Shown: positions 27,444-35,865 of the stretch, piece after piece
How positions within the stretch are numbered: position 1 is the stretch's first letter
How the letters are laid out: each line of letters starts with the position of its first letter
The notes under the pieces: model-generated
What the model was told of the DNA's origin: nothing
Database searches by the model: none
Seen by the model: only the letters and a program-made list of their open reading frames with translations
Position numbers and translations under genes: made by a program
Source of the DNA: Marinimicrobium hydrolyticum
GTDB lineage: Bacteria > Pseudomonadota > Gammaproteobacteria > Pseudomonadales > Cellvibrionaceae
Assembly: GCF_030848505.1 (NCBI RefSeq)
Contig: NZ_JAVDDU010000004.1
Coordinates: 124,001-188,000, forward strand
Direction of reading: 5' to 3'
Length of the DNA stretch: 64,000 nucleotides

Positions 27444-29204
27444 ATGAAAACGATATTAGTATCAGCCGCACTGTGTCTAGTAGTTACAACGGCACCGGTG
27501 TTGGCATCATCCAAATCAACTGCGTTTACCAATGATGCTACAGCCCGACCTCCCTCTGTCAATTTTCCCGCTAACGGTGCCGAATATTGGGTAATGCGCA
27601 GCCAAGCGGTTGCGCTTGCAAAAAATGGGGAGTGGGAGAAGGCTATTCCGCTACTTGAGAAGTTAGTTAAACAATATCAGGACGATGGGGATACTTGGTT
27701 TCTTTTAGGGCACGGGTACCTGCAAATTGCACAGTATAGTAAAGCAATACCTGCACTAAAACAGACGCTTCAGCTTGGTACGATCCTGACAGGTGTAGAA
27801 TCAACGTCTTACCCCTCCAACGATATAATGATCAATATAGCACACAGCTACTCCGCTTCTGGCAACAAGCCACAGGCGCTTGCTTGGATCCAAAAGGCTC
27901 TCGACTTTAGGTGGGACGACAGGATGTCACTCATTGAGAGCGACAAGTTTGAGAGAATCTCTGACGACTCAGAATACAAAAAGCTCTCTGGAGCTTTCCT
28001 TGAACAGAACTTATCTAGAAATGAGTACTGGACCAAAGACTTGCAATTCTTGCTGAGCGAAATTAAGCGTCTTCATGTTGATCCATACCACACAGTTTCT
28101 AAAGAAGACCTTTATATAAAAGCTGAATCAATCGCTGAACGGATCCCAGAACTGAGCGATCAACAAATTGTATTTAACTTTATGGAATTGTTGGCCAGCG
28201 TAGGAAATGGACATAACTTTGTTGTGCCTACTCACTCCTTAAAAGGTGCATTTACTCGGCTACCTGTGGAGTTCTATTGGTTTAGCGATGGCATATATGT
28301 AGTAAATGCTGAGCCTACCCACAGACACCTGATTGGGCGCAAAGTCATTACTGTGGAAGGAACCCCGGTTTCGGATGTATTAACTAGAATAGCGAGCATT
28401 AACGCCCGAGATAATGAGATGCAACAGTATTGGTTGGGGCCTTATTACCTGTCGATGCCCGAAGTTCTTAACGGGCTTGGCATAGTCAGCGACACGAAAG
28501 AAATCGCTTTCACTTTTGTTGACGAAAACGGAAATTCTGAATTAACTAAATTATCGGGTGGATCTTTCAATTTTTCAGGTTTTCCCACGCTCCCTGCTAT
28601 TGAAAGTACTAACAACCCAGAGTATTTAAGAAGAAAAGATGAAAACTACTGGTATTTTGAGAATACTAAGGACAACTACATTTATGTACAGCTAAATGCC
28701 GTTGCTCAGAATGAATCACAGTCGATTTCTGATTTTAGCGATGAGATTCACCAACGAATTGCGGATAACAAGGTAGAGAATCTAGTTCTCGACTTGCGAC
28801 ACAATAGTGGCGGAGACGGTTCAATTCTGCCTCCACTGACAAGAGTTCTAATCCATTTTGAGGCACAAAGCAAAAAGAATCGGTTGTTTGTTATTGTAGG
28901 TCGTAATACATTTTCTGCCGCCCACTTGTTGCTGGCAGATATAAATAGGCTAACGGATGCAGTCATTGTCGGAGAGCCAAGTGGTAGTAGGCCGAACCAT
29001 CTTGGTGAGGCCGGTTGGTTTAAGCTTCCGTATAGCGGCGTGTGGGGCATTGTTTCTTCACAGCATCATCAGGCATCGATGGCCGAGGATCACCGACTGT
29101 GGGTTGCCCCGCACTTGCCCGTAACGCTCTCTTCAGAAAACTATTTCTCAGGAGAAGATCCAGCCATGAATCAGATAATTGAAGTGATCAATCGGTCGAA
29201 CTAG
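27444..29204 (+). CDS. Exported TPR - S41 family peptidase
   Basis: The 586-residue protein has a signal peptide (MKTILVSAALCLVVTTAPVLA), TPR-like helices near residues 45-150 (EWEKAIPLLEKLVKQYQDDG, QYSKAIPALKQTLQLG) and a C-terminal S41 (tail-specific protease-like) domain: NLVLDLRHNSGGDGS near 450 and VGRNTFSAAHL near 485 with the expected nucleophile Ser, followed by VGEPSGSRPN. Members cleave C-terminal tails of envelope or secreted proteins. The gene is clearly AT-richer than its neighbours, suggesting recent transfer. AGGATTAG precedes the ATG. The substrate is unknown. Confidence 0.85.
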   Translation: MKTILVSAALCLVVTTAPVLASSKSTAFTNDATARPPSVNFPANGAEYWVMRSQAVALAKNGEWEKAIPLLEKLVKQYQDDGDTWFLLGHGYLQIAQYSKAIPALKQTLQLGTILTGVESTSYPSNDIMINIAHSYSASGNKPQALAWIQKALDFRWDDRMSLIESDKFERISDDSEYKKLSGAFLEQNLSRNEYWTKDLQFLLSEIKRLHVDPYHTVSKEDLYIKAESIAERIPELSDQQIVFNFMELLASVGNGHNFVVPTHSLKGAFTRLPVEFYWFSDGIYVVNAEPTHRHLIGRKVITVEGTPVSDVLTRIASINARDNEMQQYWLGPYYLSMPEVLNGLGIVSDTKEIAFTFVDENGNSELTKLSGGSFNFSGFPTLPAIESTNNPEYLRRKDENYWYFENTKDNYIYVQLNAVAQNESQSISDFSDEIHQRIADNKVENLVLDLRHNSGGDGSILPPLTRVLIHFEAQSKKNRLFVIVGRNTFSAAHLLLADINRLTDAVIVGEPSGSRPNHLGEAGWFKLPYSGVWGIVSSQHHQASMAEDHRLWVAPHLPVTLSSENYFSGEDPAMNQIIEVINRSN

Positions 29205-29275
29205 GAACATGACAATTGCAAACGCCTGACGAACTACAGTGATTTGAATTGGAACCTTAGGCGAAATTTTTGCAT

Positions 29276-29301
29276 AGATTCCCGCCTACGCGGGAATGAC
29301 G
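29276..29301. repeat. Dispersed REP-like palindrome
   Basis: GATTCCCGCC-TAC-GCGGGAATGACG is a single inverted-orientation member of the family forming the 4011-4210 array. It lies between the S41 peptidase and GIN-domain genes. Confidence 0.8.
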
Positions 29302-29365
29302 ACAACATTTTAACTATGCTGACCACATTTTGAAAACCACTTTTTAATTTACGGGGACAAACGTT

Positions 29366-30139
29366 ATGAACATAAAGAGTTTGATGATCGGCACTTTGTG
29401 CCTGTTGGCATCGGTCGGCGCAATCGCCGAACAAGTACAAACGCAAACGTTCGATATTGGCGACGTGCGAGAAATTGTTGCGAGTGGTGCCGCAGAGATT
29501 CATATAAGACAAGGTGCGACGCCTAGCCTGCGGGCGGAAGGAACAGAGGAAGTTCTGTCCCGCCTTATCGTGAAGGCCAAAGGTGATCGCTTAACTCTGG
29601 GAGTTAAGCCTGAGCCCGCACCGCGCCGCTGGTTCGGAGGTAACCACGAGACGCCCGTGTTTTTCCTTGAGCTGCCGGAACTGAGTTTGTTGCATGCCAG
29701 TAAGGCTGTGATAGTCACCCTGGACGAAATGAATGGCACGAACGTTGAAATAAAGCTCTCTGGCGCCAGCCGGGTGTCGGCTGACAAGATAAGTATCTTC
29801 AATCTGGATGCGGAACTCTCGGGTGCCAGTCGCATAGAAACGAGTGAGCTATCTGGCGAGAGTGCACGGATCGCGTTAAGCGGGGCCTCTAGAATTGACG
29901 TCAGCGCGGGCGGCCAGCTAAAGAAGCTAGACGTGCATGCCAGTGGTGCCAGTCGGTTTGAAGGAAGTTCGATTTTGAGCCAACAAGTGCGCGCAAGTGC
30001 AAGCGGCGCGTCCAACATATTGGTTCATGCGGAAGAGTCTCTGGATGGGAACGCCAGCGGTGCGTCACACATTCGCTACAAGGGCGACCCTCGTGTTCAG
30101 CAGCGGACGTCCGGCGCTAGTAGCTTTCAAACCCTTTAA
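29366..30139 (+). CDS. Exported GIN-domain (DUF2807) repeat protein
   Basis: The 257-residue protein has a signal peptide ending ASVGAIA-E and a GIN/DUF2807 head (DIGDVREIVASGAAEIHIRQG, VKAKGDRLTLGVKPE). After residue ~130 it becomes a regular repeat: SGAS occurs seven times at roughly 17-24-residue spacing (LSGASRVSA, LSGASRIET, LSGASRIDV, ASGASRFEG, ASGASNILV, ASGASHIRY, TSGASSFQT), typical of a parallel beta-helix. It is likely periplasmic or surface-associated. GIN proteins have no firmly known activity. ACGGGGA precedes the ATG. Confidence 0.85.
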   Translation: MNIKSLMIGTLCLLASVGAIAEQVQTQTFDIGDVREIVASGAAEIHIRQGATPSLRAEGTEEVLSRLIVKAKGDRLTLGVKPEPAPRRWFGGNHETPVFFLELPELSLLHASKAVIVTLDEMNGTNVEIKLSGASRVSADKISIFNLDAELSGASRIETSELSGESARIALSGASRIDVSAGGQLKKLDVHASGASRFEGSSILSQQVRASASGASNILVHAEESLDGNASGASHIRYKGDPRVQQRTSGASSFQTL

Positions 30140-30199
30140 AAGGACCCGCCGCCACCCCACCCTCACGAAAATTACGCGAGAGTGGAGCGCGTCCTCCGG

Positions 30200-31369
30200 T
30201 CAACCAACACCGCTACTTGCTGCCAACAGCGCTACCAGTTCCCCTTGGCGGCTGGTGTTGGTTTTCCGATAAATAGATTGCAAGTGGGATTTGACGGTTT
30301 CCCTGGAACGATTGAGTTGTTCCGCGATGTCGATGGTGCTGTAACCGCTGAGAAGAAACGCTGACACCCGCGATTCGGCGCGTGACAATCCAAAGAACCG
30401 CTCCAACTGTTCAGGACTAACGCTGGGACGATTGGCCCAGTCATAAAGACTAATCATCGCGCCGCCCCGTTTTGAGGCTTCTCCTGAACCCGGCTTGCCG
30501 GTGGCAAGCGGCGAAACGATGACTGTGAGATTTTGGTCTCCGTGGCTGTAGCACAAAACGGCTTCGGTTTGATCGGTTGATTCTAGCGAGGCTCGTACTG
30601 CTTCTGAAAGGCTGATGATGAATTCTCGGGAAAACTCCTTCTCATGGAAAGAGAACATACCATCCTCATTTAGACGCAAGCCCTTGTTATTGGCAATGAC
30701 ATCATCAGCCGTTTTATTTTTGAACACGACCTTAAAGGTAGCGTCGAAAATGAGAATGCCCTGCTGTACCTGATCAAGTGCTGTGCGTTCAGGAATATTC
30801 TCCCGTTTTAGTTCGCCCATCTTGGTGTACAGTTCCGCCGCCCGATTAATATGTGGCAGGAATTGATCAAATACCGCCAATTCTTCTCGGCTGAAATCAG
30901 GCTGATTTTCGGAACGCTGCATTCCAAAAAAGTTTAAGTATGTATCGCTGTGGAAGGCAATGGCACCCGCAGCGATACGAGCGCCGAAGCTGGCAAGCCA
31001 TTCGTCTGCTCGAGTGACTTTGCCGACTTCCTCAATGTTCTCTATATCGAGGTTGGTAGCCACAAAGCGCAGCCCGTCGCGCTGACGCACCGCAATAGCG
31101 GTTTCGACCAATACATCCTGGTGCGCAACATTGTCAATGTAAAACTTTAAGGCATGTTCCGGAATGTTCACCACCCAATAGCCCAAGGGGACATTATTCT
31201 TGGTGTCGTAGATGGCGAAACTGGCGCTGTGTCCACCGAACACTTCCATAAACCGCTGCAGAAACGGCCGAAAGCCATCGCCACTGGTAACGGAGTCGTA
31301 TATCAAACCGATTAAATCGTGGTAGTCGGGATTAAAGAAGACTGGGTCTTGTACGATGTTTTTATTCAT
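30200..31369 (-). CDS. LuxR-type transcriptional regulator with PAS-like sensor
   Basis: The 389-residue protein ends with a LuxR-type HTH (about 322-380: FFGLSRAESRVSAFLLSGYS, IDIAEQLNRSRETVKSHLQSIYRKT). The N-terminal ~190 residues look like a GAF/PAS-type sensor, and LDQVQQGILIFDATFKVVFKN near 200 begins a PAS-like fold. No receiver domain is present, so it is a one-component regulator that probably binds a small ligand. It ends convergently with the GIN gene, 60 bp apart. No strong Shine-Dalgarno precedes the ATG. Confidence 0.85.
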   Translation of the reverse strand: MNKNIVQDPVFFNPDYHDLIGLIYDSVTSGDGFRPFLQRFMEVFGGHSASFAIYDTKNNVPLGYWVVNIPEHALKFYIDNVAHQDVLVETAIAVRQRDGLRFVATNLDIENIEEVGKVTRADEWLASFGARIAAGAIAFHSDTYLNFFGMQRSENQPDFSREELAVFDQFLPHINRAAELYTKMGELKRENIPERTALDQVQQGILIFDATFKVVFKNKTADDVIANNKGLRLNEDGMFSFHEKEFSREFIISLSEAVRASLESTDQTEAVLCYSHGDQNLTVIVSPLATGKPGSGEASKRGGAMISLYDWANRPSVSPEQLERFFGLSRAESRVSAFLLSGYSTIDIAEQLNRSRETVKSHLQSIYRKTNTSRQGELVALLAASSGVG

Positions 31370-31474
31370 ATTGGCAAAACCCCGGATACATTGGGGCTCT
31401 CATTTTGGTCGGTTTTTATTGTTAGCCGCGCATGGACGACCGCTAGGGGCAGTGTAGCTGTTTTTTACGCCAGA

Positions 31475-31504
31475 TTCCCCCGTTTGGGGGATTTTTTCCC
31501 CAAA
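31475..31504 (+). terminator. Orphan intrinsic terminator with alternative stem
   Basis: TCCCCC-GTTT-GGGGGA followed by six T (31476-31497) is a classic + strand intrinsic terminator, but no + strand gene precedes it after 30139. The same G-run can instead pair with CCCCAAA at 31498-31504 (TTTGGGG...CCCCAAA), a mutually exclusive fold. It may end a small RNA or leader transcribed divergently from the LuxR gene. A second small hairpin (CCCAC-TTTT-GTGGG) lies near 31653. No ORF is credible in 31370-31772. Confidence 0.55.
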
Positions 31505-31772
31505 TGCCGTTGATAGGCTAACTGTCGGCTCACCAGCTCCATCGGCTCTCAAATAAGCACGTCAGGGTCGGGTTTCCCCGTTCCGGCTTTAAGCTTACGG
31601 CGATCTGGCTGGGTCCTAGTATGCTTACAAGTTATTGTATTTCGCGACATTTCCCCACTTTTGTGGGACTCTCCCTTTGGGCAACGGTGCGCTAGGCTGT
31701 TTAAGGGCATCTTTACCTTCATGGGGTTCTATGGAGTAACGGCCTCTACGTTGAGCGGAAATAGGTAAGAAC

Positions 31773-34421
31773 ATGTTTAAAGAATGGCTTATTGTTTTGG
31801 CCGCGGCCGTGGTGCTGACGGCTTGCGGGGGCGGCGGGGAGTCAGATCCTCCGGCAACTGGGGGAAACCATGGAGGCATCATAACCAGCCCACCGGACAA
31901 TGAGGATGAACTGGACCCCTCAGACGTCGACGAAGTCGACGATAACGAGACGGAAACGGAAAGCGCACAACTCACGGTTGCCGTCTCCGGCCTCGCGGAA
32001 GGAACAACACTGTCAATTCGTGAGCGATTCAGTGGAGCAACGCTGGAGATCCAGGCCGACGGTGAGTACGTGGCATTGACAACTGAGCAAGCCTTCTCCT
32101 TTGAGGTTAGCGGCCATCCCGACAACCAGATTTGCGCGTTCGACAGCCCTGAAGGTCGCCTTATCCACGAAACCCTTCTGACCGTGGAGTGCGCCAGCGG
32201 TATCGAGCTGGTGAATGCAAAAATTGACTACGGTACGCACGAAGCCGTGTGGCTCGATGTGCGTACACCCACTTCAGGATTAACCCTTCAACTTGATGAC
32301 GGACAGCAAACATACGCACTGGACGCGGAGCAACTTGGCCCTTACCTATACTTCGTTGTGCCGGGCGAGACAGTCCCCGGTAGCTATCGACTTGTGGCCA
32401 GCACAGCGGAGCGCGAGTTCGAGCTAGACATCGACATCACACAAACAACTTTACCCTCCGGCATGATGCCAAAGGACTACCTCGTCGACCGGGTAGACGC
32501 GACAATTATTGAGGCAGATTCGCTACTTGCAAGTCTTGCTGGCGTCGACCCAGAGTTGGAAGCCTTCGTTGCGCAGGCCAAACAGTTGTTGTTGGACCAT
32601 CGGGGCGAAATCGCCGATCTAGACCCTGAGGAAGCCGAGCAGATTGCTCTGATACTGCATGCGAATATTGTCGAATATCCGGAGGACGATTATGTGGCCG
32701 CGCAGAAAATAAGCGGATGCATGCCGCATGCGAAACAGTTCGTTTCCGGTGTAATTGTGGCGGTCTACAGCGTTGCAATAAGCCCTACGGGACCGTTAGG
32801 GGTATCAATAGCGGCCGTTGGCATCGCCACTGGCGTACTGCTCGTAGACAACGGCTTGAAAGGTATACGGGATCATTGTTTCGGGCCGTTTGACGACGCT
32901 CTTGCAAAATTGGCCGAGCTCTCTACCTTTCGCTCATCAAATAAATTTGACTCTATGCGCAAGAGTGTCGCCAGTGAGTTGGTGTTTACCCACTCCGAGT
33001 CAGCCGGATTTCAGGTGAGTGTTGTTCAGCCGTACCAACTTTCCGAGCTGGTCACCGATCACGCCATTGGTATGGCTCACACGCTCGCAGATTATTACGA
33101 GAGCGCGGCCGATCTCTTTCGCAATATAGGCTTGGAGCTGCCAAAACCGGATTTCCTAGCCGAACTCGGCAACCTGGAGCGAGAGGTAGAAGAGGAGCTT
33201 GAGGTCAAGGAACTGACCGTTGCGGTGATATCTCCACAGCACATTGAGGTTTCCGCCGAGAATGTTGGTGCCGCGCTCGAGCTTGAATTCGCTTTTGCCT
33301 CGGGTCAGGCCAGTGACGATCCGGTTGCGTTTTCATTTGAAGTGGCAGACAGCGCTGGGGACTGGGCCCAAACTTTCGACGCCGTGCTAAAGCCGTTGGG
33401 CCCGCCGAGTGCATTTCAAAGTGCTAGCTCGATGGTACTTAAAAACGGGGGTTGGCGGGATGTTCTTGACGCCCACAACGCGGAGTTGTTCGAAATCGTA
33501 GATCACCCCGATTATGGAGAAGTAGTACTGGATGACGAGAAACTCGGCATCTACACGTACCGGCCCGATTTTGATTATACGGGTGATGATCGGTTCACTT
33601 TCGTTGTAACAAATGAGTGGGGGGACTCATCGGTCAAAGAAGTTCAACTGAACATTGGGGAAGATTGCAACGACGTATCGGTCGAGACCAACCACCGCGT
33701 CTGTTGGGAGTGGGTGCCGGGCATAGAGGCGAGGCATCTTATTCAACTGGTAGTTAGAACACTCGGTAGCCGAGATCAATCATCCCCAGAAGCGTTAAAC
33801 ACCATCTCCGAATTTTGGGCCGGCCCTCAACGGCTTGGGCGTCGTTCGGAGAGCATATCTTCTGCGCCAAACGAAACAAATGAATATACTGACTACCGCC
33901 GCATAAACGTTTGGCAGGTCAGTTACAACTCGATGGCTGATGAGATCGTAATCGAATATGCGGCCGGGCACTATCAGATACCCAATGGAACGCAGTTATT
34001 ATGGGGAAACCGTCAACGAACGGTAATGGATAGAGATCCGGACAGGGATGTTTTTGTCGTCAAGTCAAGAACCACAGCGACTGTTGCGACCCGCTCGATC
34101 CGCGCCGGTACTCGTTCTGACATGCATCGAGTCGATGGTTCAGACATATATGGCGGGCCTCTTTATTCCACAGTTACTACGCAATGTGGAGAGTGGCAGT
34201 CGAGCGACGGAGGCTGGGTCCGGTACTCAACGCGCCTGGGGGGGTATCAGCCAAACTTGATCGAAGATGACTTCACCGACACTGAGGAAGAGCTCTCGAA
34301 CATAGAGAGCTGCCCGATAGCAACCGACTTCTCTCTTCTCGATGACATTGGCCCTGAAATTCCGCCCAGCGAACTTCAGCTGCTCGACTGGGACCAAATC
34401 GTCAACGGCAGTGGAGACTGA
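31773..34421 (+). CDS. Large lipoprotein of unknown function
   Basis: The 882-residue product has a lipoprotein signal (WLIVLAAAVVLTAC-GGGG) followed by an acidic, low-complexity linker. About residues 65-220 are beta-rich (two Ig-like segments), and 230-480 are helical with a strongly hydrophobic stretch near 325-370 (VSGVIVAVYSVAI, GVSIAAVGIATGVLLVDNGL). Residues about 540-630 resemble cadherin/VCBS-type Ig repeats (YTYRPDFDYTGDDRFTFVV). The C-terminal third is unrecognised and Cys-poor. It is probably attached to the outer membrane. It stands alone between a regulator and a Dabb gene. No function is assigned. Confidence 0.75.
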   Translation: MFKEWLIVLAAAVVLTACGGGGESDPPATGGNHGGIITSPPDNEDELDPSDVDEVDDNETETESAQLTVAVSGLAEGTTLSIRERFSGATLEIQADGEYVALTTEQAFSFEVSGHPDNQICAFDSPEGRLIHETLLTVECASGIELVNAKIDYGTHEAVWLDVRTPTSGLTLQLDDGQQTYALDAEQLGPYLYFVVPGETVPGSYRLVASTAEREFELDIDITQTTLPSGMMPKDYLVDRVDATIIEADSLLASLAGVDPELEAFVAQAKQLLLDHRGEIADLDPEEAEQIALILHANIVEYPEDDYVAAQKISGCMPHAKQFVSGVIVAVYSVAISPTGPLGVSIAAVGIATGVLLVDNGLKGIRDHCFGPFDDALAKLAELSTFRSSNKFDSMRKSVASELVFTHSESAGFQVSVVQPYQLSELVTDHAIGMAHTLADYYESAADLFRNIGLELPKPDFLAELGNLEREVEEELEVKELTVAVISPQHIEVSAENVGAALELEFAFASGQASDDPVAFSFEVADSAGDWAQTFDAVLKPLGPPSAFQSASSMVLKNGGWRDVLDAHNAELFEIVDHPDYGEVVLDDEKLGIYTYRPDFDYTGDDRFTFVVTNEWGDSSVKEVQLNIGEDCNDVSVETNHRVCWEWVPGIEARHLIQLVVRTLGSRDQSSPEALNTISEFWAGPQRLGRRSESISSAPNETNEYTDYRRINVWQVSYNSMADEIVIEYAAGHYQIPNGTQLLWGNRQRTVMDRDPDRDVFVVKSRTTATVATRSIRAGTRSDMHRVDGSDIYGGPLYSTVTTQCGEWQSSDGGWVRYSTRLGGYQPNLIEDDFTDTEEELSNIESCPIATDFSLLDDIGPEIPPSELQLLDWDQIVNGSGD

Positions 34422-34478
34422 GTCCTGTCATAACCGATCGCCAGGGACAAAGGACTAATGGTAGTCGGAGCGTGAAGA

Positions 34479-34521
34479 GTACACGGACGTACGAATAAGG
34501 ATTTAGGTACATGGATGTACC
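34479..34521 (+). terminator. Paired GTAC-type palindromes after the large lipoprotein gene
   Basis: GTACACGGACGTAC (34479-34492) and GTACATGGATGTAC (34507-34520) are two related 14-bp inverted-repeat elements. The second extends to GGTACAT/ATGTACC and is followed by a T-rich stretch, so it may terminate the lipoprotein transcript. Nothing else is seen in 34422-34709. Confidence 0.4.
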
Positions 34522-34709
34522 ACTTTTAATTTTAGCTTTTTTTCGCTTTCAAGAGTTCGCCCAAAAGAACGAGGTGTTCCAACCTGCCCGTAGGGTCTGA
34601 ACAAAGTAGTTTTGACTGGGGGAAGGGTAGGCCGACGCAAGCGAATTTAGTACTTGCGCCGAGAGCGCGTAAAATTCACTTAGGCGGCGCCGGCCTGGTG
34701 CAGCACTAT

Positions 34710-35006
34710 TTAAACTTGATAATCGAAAACAACAATATCTTCCAACAGCGGGATAAACACTTCCTTTAAAGCGCTATGCTCTGGGTGCGGAAGATAGCGT
34801 TGGCGAGCCTCTTCGTCATCGAATGTCATCAGCACAGCATGAGTAAATCCTTTGTTCTTACCCTCTGGACTGTCATTAAGCCCCCACTCCACGGCGCTTA
34901 CGCCTTCGATCTTATCCGGCATTGACTCGAACAGGTCTTGCAGAGCCTCAATTTTTTGAGGGTGGGCACTACTTTTAAACTTGATCAATAAAATATGGCG
35001 AATCAT
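34710..35006 (-). CDS. Dabb family (stress-responsive A/B barrel) protein
   Basis: This 98-residue protein has the dimeric alpha+beta barrel pattern of the Dabb family: MIRHILLIKFK as first strand, a helix with LFESMPDKIEGV, EWGLNDSPEGKNKGFTHAVL across strands 2 and 3, and HPEHSALKEVFIPLLEDIVVFDY at the C-terminus. Members are small cytosolic proteins of mostly unknown function. GAGG precedes the ATG. It is monocistronic. Confidence 0.85.
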   Translation of the reverse strand: MIRHILLIKFKSSAHPQKIEALQDLFESMPDKIEGVSAVEWGLNDSPEGKNKGFTHAVLMTFDDEEARQRYLPHPEHSALKEVFIPLLEDIVVFDYQV

Positions 35007-35168
35007 TTGGTCCTCAACTTCTGTGGGCCGCTAAGCGGCTCGATTCTGGTCGGCGGGACTATATCATGTTTGCTTTTGGAAGAAATCTCAAAAGTCGATG
35101 ATGGAAAACAGGAGAACTCCGCAACTGCAGTGATCGGGCAGCCAATTCGGTTGGCTTTCTGGAAAAAA

Positions 35169-35196
35169 TGGATTCCCGCTTTCGCGGGATGACGAG
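35169..35196. repeat. Dispersed REP-like palindrome
   Basis: TGGATTCCCGC-TTT-CGCGGGATGACGAG is another inverted-orientation family member, in the 35007-35316 gap, which otherwise shows no gene. Just upstream, GCCAATTCGGTTGG at 35140-35153 repeats a motif also present at 5075-5088. Confidence 0.8.
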
Positions 35197-35316
35197 TCAG
35201 CGGGGTAAGGAAGAGGTGGTTGTCCTGCGCTGTGCGGAGCAAACCCGGAAGTGGTGGCCCTGGCACCGGCCTCAATCACATCGGCCGCGACAATGGAACC
35301 GTGAAAGGATTTGGCG

Positions 35317-35853
35317 CTAGCGCCGGTTCAGGCCGTGACATACCGCCGCAAAGAGTGGATCGTCATGGTCCAGTTGACGCCAATGTTCACTCACAGGTTC
35401 TCCAGGAGAAGGAAACTCTAACTGCTCTGAAAACATCGCCGTCGCGCGCTGGGCGCAGTGAAAGACTTGCCGTATGCGTCGTGCCGGGAGTCGGCGTTCA
35501 AACACGTAAATATCGGCTAGAACCAAATCAAGGTTTGCGCGGTTCACCGAGGCATTCTCGACGTCAACGGCCATAAAGCGCACCGTTTGCGGAACCACGT
35601 AACTCCACGGCCGCCAAGGGACCGATTCCTCTACGCTTCTCACTACCTGTACGCCTTGCGGCAGCAGGCTGCGCTGATGATGAAACCAGTCGTATTCGCT
35701 GTAGATTTGAAAAGCCAACATGCCCAGGCCGGCAAATGCCGGCACCGTCCATTTCGGCAGGCGCTGTCTTGAAAAACGCCTCACAGCCAGAGCAACGCCG
35801 GCTGCACCCAAACCGGCGAACGCCGTGGCCACAATTTCCCAGAACATCGCCAT
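35317..35853 (-). CDS. Hypothetical membrane-anchored protein
   Basis: I do not recognise this 178-residue protein. It has two N-terminal membrane helices (FWEIVATAFAGLGAAGVALAV and VPAFAGLGMLAFQIYSEYDW) and then a periplasmic or cytosolic domain with conserved-looking VPWRPWSYVVPQTVRFMAVD and a C-terminal His/Cys-containing segment (VFHCAQRATAMF). It follows the sodium symporter gene by 12 bp on the same strand, so it is the third gene of that operon and may be an accessory or unrelated rider. Confidence 0.65.
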   Translation of the reverse strand: MAMFWEIVATAFAGLGAAGVALAVRRFSRQRLPKWTVPAFAGLGMLAFQIYSEYDWFHHQRSLLPQGVQVVRSVEESVPWRPWSYVVPQTVRFMAVDVENASVNRANLDLVLADIYVFERRLPARRIRQVFHCAQRATAMFSEQLEFPSPGEPVSEHWRQLDHDDPLFAAVCHGLNRR

Positions 35854-35865
35854 GTTTAATACAGC

